Positions 26,809 to 34,140 of a DNA stretch of 45,293 nt are shown here, one piece after another. Position numbers and translations under genes: made by a program. Positions within the stretch are counted from its first letter, which is position 1, and the number at the start of each line of letters is the position of its first letter. The DNA is taken from assembly GCA_031291635.1 (NCBI GenBank), contig JARLIR010000139.1, forward strand, positions 1 to 45,293, written 5' to 3'. The stretch is from Rhizomicrobium sp. (GTDB taxonomy: Bacteria; Pseudomonadota; Alphaproteobacteria; Micropepsales; Micropepsaceae). The notes beneath the pieces are model-generated. The model worked only from the letters and a program-made list of their open reading frames with translations. It had not been told where the DNA came from and made no database searches.

Positions 26809-27759
26809 TTACGGTCGATCCCAGCGGTGCTCGCGCAGGGCATTCAGTAGGGCAGGCGGCAGCTTTCCTTTATCCGAATAGGAAAGATTTGCGTCCACGT
26901 GTTCGGCTTTCCGCATGCCCACGATCAGCGTGCTCACGTTGGGCTCGCTCAAAATGAAGCGCAGTGCCAATTCCGGCAGGCTCATTCCGTCCGGCAGCAA
27001 AGTCTTCAAGGCTTGCACGCGTGGCAGGGTTTTGGCGAGGTTTTCGGCGTTGAAATAGCGGGCGCGCCAATCGGTCTCTGGGAAGCGTGTTTCGGGTGTT
27101 AGCTTGCCGCCCAGGCTACCCTCATCAAGGGGCACGCGTGCGATCACGCCGACATTGTGTTTGCGGCAGGCAGGGAACAGCTCGTCCTCCGGTGCCTGAT
27201 CGAAGATGTTGTAGATAACTTGCACACTTTCGACATGGCCGGTCTCGATGGCTGCGATACCATTGTTGGGTTGCCAACGGTTGAGGCTGAGGCCAAAGCC
27301 GTGAATGATACCGGTGTCTTTCAGTTCCGCTACCGTATCCTGCCATTCGGCTTCGTGTGCCCAGGCGTCTTCCCAGATGTGAAACTGCAACAGATCGATG
27401 CGGCGACCGAAGGCTGTTTTGATCTTCTGCGCATAGGCGAGGACATGGGCGCGTGGAAAGATTTCGTGCAGGGAGCTTTTGGGGTCGCTGGGCCACTTAA
27501 AATTCGCCGGCGGTATCTTAGACGCAAGCACCAGCGGCTTTTCGGGGAATTCACCGGCCACGTCGCCAATCAACTGATCGCTGCGGCCATCGCCATAGAC
27601 AAAGGCACTGTCATAGAAGCTGCAGCCGCCCGCGATAGAGCGGCGCAGGGCAGCCTTGCTGTCGTCATCTTTTGAGCCGCTCCAACTGCCCATACCCCAC
27701 AAACCATGGCCGATGTCGCTTACCTGCATGCCGGTTTTGCCGAGGGCGCGATATTTCAT
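26809..27759 (-). CDS. Aldo/keto reductase, possible sugar dehydrogenase
   Basis: A 316-residue cytoplasmic AKR-fold protein beginning MKYRALGKTGMQVSDIGHG. The catalytic tetrad is visible: Asp and Tyr in FYDSAFVYGDG, Lys in LASKIPP and His in LQFHIWED. The C-terminal NAD(P)-binding segment contains VSTLIVGMRKAEHVD. Relatives with this start include dehydrogenases and reductases of galactose, fucose and other aldoses, but the substrate cannot be read from sequence. Lying between the symporter and galT, with a lactonase three genes away, it could oxidise galactose, fucose or xylose to a lactone. GGAG lies eight bases before the ATG. It diverges from galT across a 226-base region. Confidence 0.88.
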   Translation of the reverse strand: MKYRALGKTGMQVSDIGHGLWGMGSWSGSKDDDSKAALRRSIAGGCSFYDSAFVYGDGRSDQLIGDVAGEFPEKPLVLASKIPPANFKWPSDPKSSLHEIFPRAHVLAYAQKIKTAFGRRIDLLQFHIWEDAWAHEAEWQDTVAELKDTGIIHGFGLSLNRWQPNNGIAAIETGHVESVQVIYNIFDQAPEDELFPACRKHNVGVIARVPLDEGSLGGKLTPETRFPETDWRARYFNAENLAKTLPRVQALKTLLPDGMSLPELALRFILSEPNVSTLIVGMRKAEHVDANLSYSDKGKLPPALLNALREHRWDRP

Positions 27760-27833
27760 AATTTGTTCTCCAACAGAGATACGGCAAGTCTAGCATCCGC
27801 TGTGGCGCTCAGTCTGCTTGACTTGTCATTACT

Positions 27834-27848
27834 ATTTATATGATAAAA
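27834..27848. promoter_or_regulatory. AT-rich locus motif between AKR and galT
   Basis: ATTTATATGATAAAA is the best copy of the element shared by six transcription units. It sits 75 bases before the AKR start and about 140 before galT, so it could serve the minus-strand AKR promoter, the plus-strand galT promoter or both. A partial partner half, TGTCATTA, lies at about 27823-27830. Confidence 0.55.
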
Positions 27849-27985
27849 GGTGCAACAAGGAACGCTCACTGGCAGTGCCAAAAGATCGCGCGGAAAAAAC
27901 GCGGCGTCGCCACATGACGTTCGAGGATTGACACTCTGATAAAGCTTGGCGTGTTTGGCACGCCTATAACAACAGGCCTCGAGTG

Positions 27986-29065
27986 ATGGCAGATCTAGAG
28001 CAACGCACCCCGGACATTTTACCAGAGCGTCCTGTGACGTTTGGGATGCCTGATGGGCGCGAGCTTCATCTCTACGGCCCATTTCAGGGCACGCCGTCCT
28101 GGCCATGGCTGGAAGGCAACACCGACGGCTCTTTTTCGCACCGGCGTTGGCACGCGCTGCGCCGCGAATGGGTGGTTTATTCGGCGCACCGTCAGACGCG
28201 CACCTACAAACCGCCAGCCAATGATTGTCCTTTCTGCCCGATGGCACCCGAGGGCGAGCTACCGCTTCAGGAATTTTCCATCGCGGTGTTCGACAACAAA
28301 TTCTCGGCATTGCAGAAAGATGCCCCGACACCGCAGCCCATCCCGGGCCTGGATATTCCGCTCGCCAGCGCGGTGGGCAACTGTGAAGTGATTGTCTATT
28401 CCTCGGATCACAACGCTTCGATGGCGTCGCTCCCCTTGGAGCGCCGCGAGCGCCTGGTGCGCGTCTGGGGCGATCGCATCCGTGCCCTGATGGCAATTCC
28501 TGACGTCCAAGTGGTGATGCCGTTTGAAAACCGCGGCGAAGAAGCCGGGGTGACGCTGCACCATCCTCATGGCCAGATTTATGCGTTTTCCTATCAGCCG
28601 CCCATCATCGAGAAGATGGCGCAGTCGTTTCGGGAAGGCTACGACCTCTCGAAGCTGACGCGCCTTCCCCAATATGTGGTGGCCGACACAGCGACTGCCG
28701 CAGCCCTGGTGCCGCCCTTCACGCGTTTCCCCTATGAGATGTGGATTGTGCCCAAGCGCTTTTGCGCCACACCCGCGGAGCTTACAGCTGCGGAAGTGAC
28801 CGATGTGGCGGAATTGCTGGCGCATGTCGCCAACACATATGATGCTTTCTTTGGGCGCATCTGTCCTTATGTGATGATTGTTTACGCGGCCCCCAAAGGG
28901 CTCGAAGATGTCTTCCCCTTCCACATTCAATTCCAACCGCTGCTGCGTTCGCCCACCAAGATGAAATTCGTAGCGGGTGTCGAGGTCGGTGCGGGTTCCT
29001 TCCTGGTTGATATTTTGCCGGAAACGGCAGCGCAAAATCTGCGCAATGTCGAGGTCACGTCATGA
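27986..29065 (+). CDS. galT: Galactose-1-phosphate uridylyltransferase
   Basis: A 359-residue Leloir-pathway enzyme exchanging UDP between UDP-glucose and galactose-1-phosphate. RRWHALRREWVVYSAHR and NDCPFCP (zinc cysteines) mark the N-terminal half. The active-site HHPHGQIYAF segment carries the nucleophile His195 in HPH. The C-terminal half has the matching FPYEMWIVPKRF and PFHIQFQP segments. ATG at 27986 directly follows an in-frame GTG at 27983 and neither has a strong ribosome site. galK overlaps its stop by four bases (ATGA), indicating translational coupling. UDP-glucose 4-epimerase is not in the window. Confidence 0.96.
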   Translation: MADLEQRTPDILPERPVTFGMPDGRELHLYGPFQGTPSWPWLEGNTDGSFSHRRWHALRREWVVYSAHRQTRTYKPPANDCPFCPMAPEGELPLQEFSIAVFDNKFSALQKDAPTPQPIPGLDIPLASAVGNCEVIVYSSDHNASMASLPLERRERLVRVWGDRIRALMAIPDVQVVMPFENRGEEAGVTLHHPHGQIYAFSYQPPIIEKMAQSFREGYDLSKLTRLPQYVVADTATAAALVPPFTRFPYEMWIVPKRFCATPAELTAAEVTDVAELLAHVANTYDAFFGRICPYVMIVYAAPKGLEDVFPFHIQFQPLLRSPTKMKFVAGVEVGAGSFLVDILPETAAQNLRNVEVTS

Positions 29066-30153
29066 CGACATTCACTGCTTCCGCCCCGGCGCGCGCCAAT
29101 CTTATCGGCGAACACACCGATTACGCCCCCAATGGCGGCCACGTCCTGCCGACACCGCTGCCGTTTCACACCACGGTGACGCTGGAGCCATCCGGCCCCA
29201 CGGGGCAGTTCTCTTTCACCAGCGGGAAGTATCCTGGTGAGCGCGAAGAGCGCCATATCACCGACCCGGCGCGTGGCGGTCACTGGACCGACTACATCCT
29301 CGGTGTTTTGCGCGTCGCGTCCGAGCAGGTGGACATCCCCGGTCTGAAGATTACGGTGACGAGCAACGTGCCGATTGGCTGTGGCATTTCGAGTTCTGCG
29401 GCGCTGAGTGTTGCTGTCACGCGGGCTGTTAAAGCCCTGACCGGTGCCGCATGGAACGATGTCGAGATTGCGCTGATCGCTTATGCCGCTGAACACGACT
29501 ATGTCGGCGTGCCCTGTGGCAAGATGGATCAGTTTGCGTCGTCAGTCGGCCGACCCGGACAGGCACTTTTGCTCGACACCAAAACGCTGGCCTACCGCAA
29601 CGTGCCGGTTCCGCCCGGCGTCGCCATGATGTTGGTCGACAGCGGTCACCGCCATGATCTGGCTAAGGGCGACAGCCACAAGAAGCGTGTCGACCGCATG
29701 AATGAGTGCATCGAAGCGCGTGATGCGCTCGGAGCCGGCACCCTATGTGAGCTTGGCTACGCAGATCTGCCACGCCTTGAATCCCTGCGGCCCGTAGTTG
29801 CCAAACGCGCCCGCCATGTCATCACGGAAAATCTGCGCGTCCTCGAAATGGTCGCGGCCCTCGAAAAAGGCGACACCGCGGCGCAAGCCGAGCTTCTTGC
29901 GGGCAGCCACATCTCCCAGCGTGACGATTTCGAATGCTCCATTCCGGAGATCGACGCTTTGGTGGATGCCTCGATCCGTTTCGGCGTTCGCGGGGCTAGG
30001 CTGTGCGGTGGCGGCTTTGGCGGTGCCATTATCGCTTTGGTGCCGTGCGATCAAACCCATGCCTGGTGGAAATTTGTTTCCGAGGCCAATCCTAACGCCA
30101 GCCTGATTTCGACTTACGCTTTGGGCAAGGCAGAGAACGAAACCGCAGCTTAA
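29062..30153 (+). CDS. galK: Galactokinase
   Basis: A 363-residue GHMP-family kinase that phosphorylates galactose at C1 with ATP. The three family motifs are present: ARANLIGEHTDYAPNGG near the N-terminus (galactokinase signature), the ATP loop PIGCGISSSAALSVA at about residues 110-125, and GARLCGGGFGGAIIAL near the C-terminus. PCGKMDQFAS holds the catalytic Asp. The start overlaps the galT stop by four bases, so galT and galK form one translation-coupled operon. Together with the vSGLT-like symporter they give a galactose uptake and activation route. Confidence 0.96.
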   Translation: MTTFTASAPARANLIGEHTDYAPNGGHVLPTPLPFHTTVTLEPSGPTGQFSFTSGKYPGEREERHITDPARGGHWTDYILGVLRVASEQVDIPGLKITVTSNVPIGCGISSSAALSVAVTRAVKALTGAAWNDVEIALIAYAAEHDYVGVPCGKMDQFASSVGRPGQALLLDTKTLAYRNVPVPPGVAMMLVDSGHRHDLAKGDSHKKRVDRMNECIEARDALGAGTLCELGYADLPRLESLRPVVAKRARHVITENLRVLEMVAALEKGDTAAQAELLAGSHISQRDDFECSIPEIDALVDASIRFGVRGARLCGGGFGGAIIALVPCDQTHAWWKFVSEANPNASLISTYALGKAENETAA

Positions 30154-30348
30154 CCGGGAGAATAATCGCAGCACGACAGCGGCACCGCGTCTCGTCTGCG
30201 ACCGCAAGTGGTAAGCGCTGGCACGCATTCGTTGTGCGCTGACGCTTTACCTTATGGTGCGACTGATACTAGAAGACCGTCGATTGGAACACCCCTGCAG
30301 CTTTGGCGAAGCAGGGCAGATTTGGCCAACCGCTTGGCGGATGATTGC
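30154..30348. promoter_or_regulatory. Promoter region of the lactonase-GntR2 pair with LacI-type site
   Basis: TGGTAAGCGCTGGC at 30209-30222 carries the same GGTAAGCGCT core as the sites at 14608 and 24864. It lies about 130 bases before the chosen lactonase start. Nothing else in this 195-base spacer stands out. Confidence 0.5.
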
Positions 30349-31266
30349 ATGCAGCCGGACGATACCATCAAGGTGGGCAATACGCTCGGCGAGTGCGTGT
30401 TGTGGGATGACGCCTCCGCGGCTCTGTGGTGGACCGATATTGACGGCTGCACGCTCTACCGGTTGGATTGGGCGAGCCGGGACTTGCAGCACATCAGAAC
30501 GCCCACGCGCCTGGCCAGTTTCGGCTTCGTCGCCGGACGGCGCGAACTCGTGGCGGCCTTCGACGATGGCTTTGCCTTGTTCGACCCCGACACCGGCGAG
30601 CGTAGCGCCGTGCTCCGCCCGGAAGGCTTGGGCCGCGGTATGCGGATGAATGACGGCCGGGTCGATCGCCAAGGCCGCCTCTGGGCTGGCGCCATGGTGA
30701 TGGATGCGGCCGATCCGCTAGAGGCCAAACTCTATGCCGTGCAGGACGGTGCCATTCGCACCCGGCTCGACAGTCTTGGCATTACCAATGGCCTCTGCTG
30801 GAGCCCCGAAGGCACTGCGCTTTATCTTGCGGATTCTCGTCGCCGCATCATCTGGCGCTACGATTTTGATGTTCGAGAGGGTGCACTGGGCGTGTGCCAC
30901 GAATTTGCCCGCATCGACGGCTTTGCCGAGCCGGATGGGGCCTGCGTCGATGCCGAGGGCTATCTTTGGAGCGCTATGTGGGGAGGTGATTGTATTGTGC
31001 GCTATGCTCCCGATGGCCGCATCGACCGCGTGCTGGAGGTGCCTGTGTGCCAGCCCACTTGTGTGACCTTCGGCGGTCCCAACCGTGAGCTCCTGTTCGT
31101 CACCAGCGCGCGACTTGGCTTGAGCGCCGCCGCAACTGGTGCTGGTGATGTTCTAGTGTACAATATGAAAATTCGCGGCTTGCCGGAGAGCCGTTTCAAT
31201 CTCGACAATTGGCCAGAGCAATCACGATTCGGAGCAATTGGGGTGATAGACCGTGGCGCGATCTGA
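30349..31266 (+). CDS. SMP-30/gluconolactonase-family lactonase
   Basis: A 305-residue six-bladed propeller protein of the regucalcin/SMP-30 family. I chose ATG at 30349 because family members begin just before the metal-binding Glu (here VGNTLGECVLW, Glu15). The frame is open upstream to 30208, but those 47 residues have no family character. Other metal-site segments are GITNGLCWSPEG (Asn) and FAEPDGACVD (Asp). Family members hydrolyse sugar lactones such as galactono-, arabino-, xylono- or gluconolactone. With the aldo/keto reductase it could form an oxidative sugar route beside the Leloir genes. GntR2 starts inside its last codons, so they are co-transcribed. Confidence 0.92.
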   Translation: MQPDDTIKVGNTLGECVLWDDASAALWWTDIDGCTLYRLDWASRDLQHIRTPTRLASFGFVAGRRELVAAFDDGFALFDPDTGERSAVLRPEGLGRGMRMNDGRVDRQGRLWAGAMVMDAADPLEAKLYAVQDGAIRTRLDSLGITNGLCWSPEGTALYLADSRRRIIWRYDFDVREGALGVCHEFARIDGFAEPDGACVDAEGYLWSAMWGGDCIVRYAPDGRIDRVLEVPVCQPTCVTFGGPNRELLFVTSARLGLSAAATGAGDVLVYNMKIRGLPESRFNLDNWPEQSRFGAIGVIDRGAI

Positions 31267-31996
31267 GGGCCCCAATCTCACGCACAGAATCGTAGAGGCG
31301 CTCGGGGTTGCCATCGTTTCGGGCAAATATTCACCCCAAAATCCCTTTCCGATCGAAGCCGAGCTGTGCACGCAATATGGCGCCAGCCGCAGTGTTTTGC
31401 GCGAAGCGGTGAAGATGCTGACCGCCAAGGGGCTGCTTTCGGCGCGTCCCCGGCAAGGCACCTGGATTCAGCCGGAAGAAGATTGGAATCTTCTTGACCC
31501 CGATGTTTTGCGCTGGCTGCTGGAGCGCAAGATCACCTTTGCCGTGTTGCGAGACTTTGCCTTGGTTCGCCTTGCTGTCGAGCCCCAAGCCGCAGCATTG
31601 GCAGCCAGGATCGCGACGCCTGATGCCAAACGCGCCATCCGTGCTGCCATCGAACAGATGGCTCTGGCCGACAAGGATGAAGCGGATCCTTTGGTTGCCG
31701 ACATTGCCTTTCACGTTGCAATATTGCGCGCTGGTGGCAATCGCTTTTTCGCCCAGCTCAGCGGCGTGACCGAGACGGCGCTGCGCTTCAGCATTCGCAT
31801 GCAGGACCGTTACAAAGGTGTACGACGCGCCAGCGTGGACGATCATCGGCGCATTGCTGATGCGATCCTGGCCGGCGACGCTGTAGCGGCACAAGAAGCC
31901 GCGCGGGTCCTCATTCAAGAAGCCTTGGACTTGATCATCAAAGCGGAAGCGGAAAAAGCCTTCGAACCAACGTCAAAGCCTCGCCGTTCGAAGTAG
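31253..31996 (+). CDS. GntR-family regulator 2 (FadR subfamily, FCD domain)
   Basis: A 247-residue paralogue of GntR1. The start is GTG at 31253, overlapping the lactonase stop by 14 bases. The winged helix (FPIEAELCTQYGASRSVLR, LREAVKMLTAKGLLSARPR) is nearly identical to GntR1, so the two may bind the same or very similar DNA, while the FCD domain (DIAFHVAILRAGGN, VDDHRRIADAIL) differs more, as expected if they sense different ligands. Coupling to a sugar lactonase suggests a sugar acid or lactone as effector. Candidate targets are the TTGTATAACAA palindrome at 14492 and the AT-rich motifs; neither assignment is proved. Confidence 0.93.
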   Translation: MARSEGPNLTHRIVEALGVAIVSGKYSPQNPFPIEAELCTQYGASRSVLREAVKMLTAKGLLSARPRQGTWIQPEEDWNLLDPDVLRWLLERKITFAVLRDFALVRLAVEPQAAALAARIATPDAKRAIRAAIEQMALADKDEADPLVADIAFHVAILRAGGNRFFAQLSGVTETALRFSIRMQDRYKGVRRASVDDHRRIADAILAGDAVAAQEAARVLIQEALDLIIKAEAEKAFEPTSKPRRSK

Positions 31997-32216
31997 ACAG
32001 CGACTTGCAAGGCCACGCCACATAGCGGCTATGCAAAATCGGCGGGGCGCCATGGTAGCGTCCACCGACCGCGCCCAATGAGACAAACCGTTGTGCAACC
32101 TGCACAAAGCGCTGCTTTGCAGCCACGGTGATGTAACGAACTCTTCATCTCGCGGGCCGGGAAAATGCCACACTATGCGGGTCAAACAGACTCGCATCGA
32201 GAGTTGGAGGGAGCAG

Positions 32217-32405
32217 ATGCTGCGTTCGATGATCCTTGGTTTTGCCATCGCAATTCTGTTGCAGTTTGGCGCCCAGAGCTTCGCCCCCGCGCCAATAACG
32301 GCGCTCTCCGCCCGGCAGATCGATTGGGCCTCGATGCAGGCAGCAGCGGTTGATCGGCTGGTTTGCCAGGGCTACCGCCTGTTGCGCGGCGCCGGATTCT
32401 GTTAG
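32217..32405 (+). CDS. Small exported or membrane protein, unknown
   Basis: A 62-residue frame starting MLRSMILGFAIAILLQFGA with one hydrophobic segment, then a short polar tail ending GAGFC. GGAGGGAGCAG immediately upstream is one of the best ribosome sites in the window, which is why I accept this small frame and this ATG rather than the longer frame from 32091. I know no family for it. A LacI-type site overlaps its stop codon. It stands alone between GntR2 and ubiT. Confidence 0.5.
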   Translation: MLRSMILGFAIAILLQFGAQSFAPAPITALSARQIDWASMQAAAVDRLVCQGYRLLRGAGFC

Positions 32406-32412
32406 CGCTACC
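32399..32412. promoter_or_regulatory. LacI-type operator candidate overlapping a small gene's stop
   Basis: TGTTAGCGCTACCG matches the TGTTAGCGCTAACA consensus closely. Its place, 186 bases before ubiT and at the end of a small frame, makes its function unclear; it may be a chance match. Confidence 0.3.
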
Positions 32413-32597
32413 GGACATTGCAGTGTGTACGGACAAATAGGCAGTACTGCTGCCTTTTGGGCGCGGCTGATAACCAGTGGCAATGCCCTTATCCAAATTG
32501 CCGCAAGGCCGCGACAAAACCGGCCAAACAGCGCTGTCAAGGGTTGAGGCCATCCGGCAGGGGCTTAGAATCCAAGCTTAGAGAAAAGAGCCAAATT

Positions 32598-33146
32598 ATG
32601 CGTGGACATCTGCCGCCTATCTTCGCCAATGCCGCGGGCATGCTACCGCTGCTGTCGCTGGAGGTTGTCGCGCGTCATCTGATGTCCAACGCCATGGCCG
32701 CGCGGCCCTCCTTTGCGGCGCGCCTTGGCGAGTATAGCGGCCGTACTTTCGCCGTTGATCCCGTCGATTGCCCCTTTGTTTTTGTCCTGACACCGCAGGA
32801 CGGCGGCACGCATCTGTCGGTTGTGCGCGAAGCGGTGGGTTTTGATGCCCGTATCGCGGCGCCGTTGGTTGTATTGCTGGGCATGATCGACGGCACCTAT
32901 GACGGCGATGCCCTGTTCTTCTCGCGCGATCTTTCTATCGAAGGCGACACCGAGGCAGTCCTCGCCTTGCGCAACGCCATCGAGAATGCCGATCTCGATC
33001 TCTCTACCGTGCTGGGTTTCCCGCAAGCTATGCAGGGGCCGGTCAACCGGGCCGCGCGCCAGGTGTTTATGCGCGTACGGCGATTGCTAGATGCGCCGGA
33101 AGACAGCGGTCCTAACGGAGTCGCCAATGGGGTCAACCTGTCATGA
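32598..33146 (+). CDS. ubiT: UbiT-like SCP2-domain lipid carrier for anaerobic ubiquinone synthesis
   Basis: A 182-residue cytoplasmic protein with an SCP2 (sterol carrier) fold: FAARLGEYSGRTFAVDPVD, FVFVLTPQDGGTHLSVV and YDGDALFFSRDLSIEGDTEAVLALRN. In E. coli UbiT binds ubiquinone intermediates and is needed, with UbiU and UbiV, for ubiquinone synthesis without oxygen. ATG at 32598 was chosen because the family N-terminus (LPPIFANAAGMLPL) starts here; upstream in-frame residues look random. ubiU overlaps the stop by four bases, giving the standard ubiT-ubiU-ubiV order. Confidence 0.9.
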   Translation: MRGHLPPIFANAAGMLPLLSLEVVARHLMSNAMAARPSFAARLGEYSGRTFAVDPVDCPFVFVLTPQDGGTHLSVVREAVGFDARIAAPLVVLLGMIDGTYDGDALFFSRDLSIEGDTEAVLALRNAIENADLDLSTVLGFPQAMQGPVNRAARQVFMRVRRLLDAPEDSGPNGVANGVNLS

Positions 33147-34135
33147 CCACACCGCTCGAACTTGTCTGTCCAGCCGGCACGCCCGCTGGGCTTAGAACCG
33201 CCGTCGACGCAGGGGCCCATTCGGTCTATTGCGGCTTTCGCGATGAGACCAATGCCCGCAATTTCCCCGGCCTCAATTTCGACCGCGCCGAAATGCGCGA
33301 GGCCGCCGCTTATGCCCATGCGCACGGCGCCAAGATTGCCATCGCTCTCAACACCTTCATGCGCGCCGGGTCCACGGATCTGTGGAAGCGCGGCGTCGAT
33401 GATGCCGTGGCCGCGGGCGCCGATGCCTTGATCCTGGCCGACGTTGGCCTCGTCGATTACGCCCGCAAGGCCCATCCCAAACAGCGCCTGCATTTGTCGG
33501 TGCAAGCCGCAGCCGCAACGCCTGAGGCCATCGCTTTTTATCGCGACCGTTTCGGCATTGCCCGCGTGGTGCTGCCGCGCGTCTTGACCGTGGAAGAGGT
33601 TTCGCGCCTCACCGCCCATGCCGCGCCTTGTGAGACCGAAGTCTTTGTCTTTGGCGGGCTTTGTGTGATGGCCGAAGGCCGCTGCATGTTGTCCTCTTAT
33701 GCCACCGGCAAATCGCCCAATATGACCGGTGTCTGTTCACCGCCGAGCCACGTCACCTATCGCGAAGATCGCGATGCGTTGGTCGCTTGCGTCGGTGGGT
33801 TCACCATCGAACGCTTTGAGCGCGGCGAGCCCGCGGGTTATCCCACCTTGTGCAAAGGCCGCTTCGTGGCCGACGGCACGATGTCTCATCTCTTCGAGGA
33901 TCCGGTCAGCCTCAATGCCGTGACGCTGCTGCCGCGCCTGGCCGAGATCGGGGTCACGGCGTTCAAGATCGAAGGCCGTCAGCGCGGGCGGGCTTACATC
34001 TCCACCGTGGTGCGCGCCTTCCGCAAGGTGATTGACGCCATGGCGGCTGGCAAAAAGATCGATCTCGACGAGTTACGCGGTCTCACCGAAGGCCAGCGCG
34101 ATACCGTTGGTGCTTACAAGAAGACGTGGAGATAA
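33143..34135 (+). CDS. ubiU: UbiU, U32-family oxygen-independent ubiquinone hydroxylation protein
   Basis: A 330-residue peptidase-U32-family protein. It begins LELVCPAGTPAGLRTAVDAGA, typical of the family. Four cysteines in the pattern that holds a 4Fe-4S cluster in E. coli UbiU are visible: Cys174 and Cys181 in FGGLCVMAEGRCML, Cys198 in GVCSPP and Cys237 in TLCKGRF. UbiU and UbiV form a complex that hydroxylates the ubiquinone ring without O2, using prephenate as oxygen donor. The start overlaps the ubiT stop by ATGA, and ubiV begins five bases after the stop. Confidence 0.95.
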   Translation: MTTPLELVCPAGTPAGLRTAVDAGAHSVYCGFRDETNARNFPGLNFDRAEMREAAAYAHAHGAKIAIALNTFMRAGSTDLWKRGVDDAVAAGADALILADVGLVDYARKAHPKQRLHLSVQAAAATPEAIAFYRDRFGIARVVLPRVLTVEEVSRLTAHAAPCETEVFVFGGLCVMAEGRCMLSSYATGKSPNMTGVCSPPSHVTYREDRDALVACVGGFTIERFERGEPAGYPTLCKGRFVADGTMSHLFEDPVSLNAVTLLPRLAEIGVTAFKIEGRQRGRAYISTVVRAFRKVIDAMAAGKKIDLDELRGLTEGQRDTVGAYKKTWR

Positions 34136-34140
34136 CGGCG

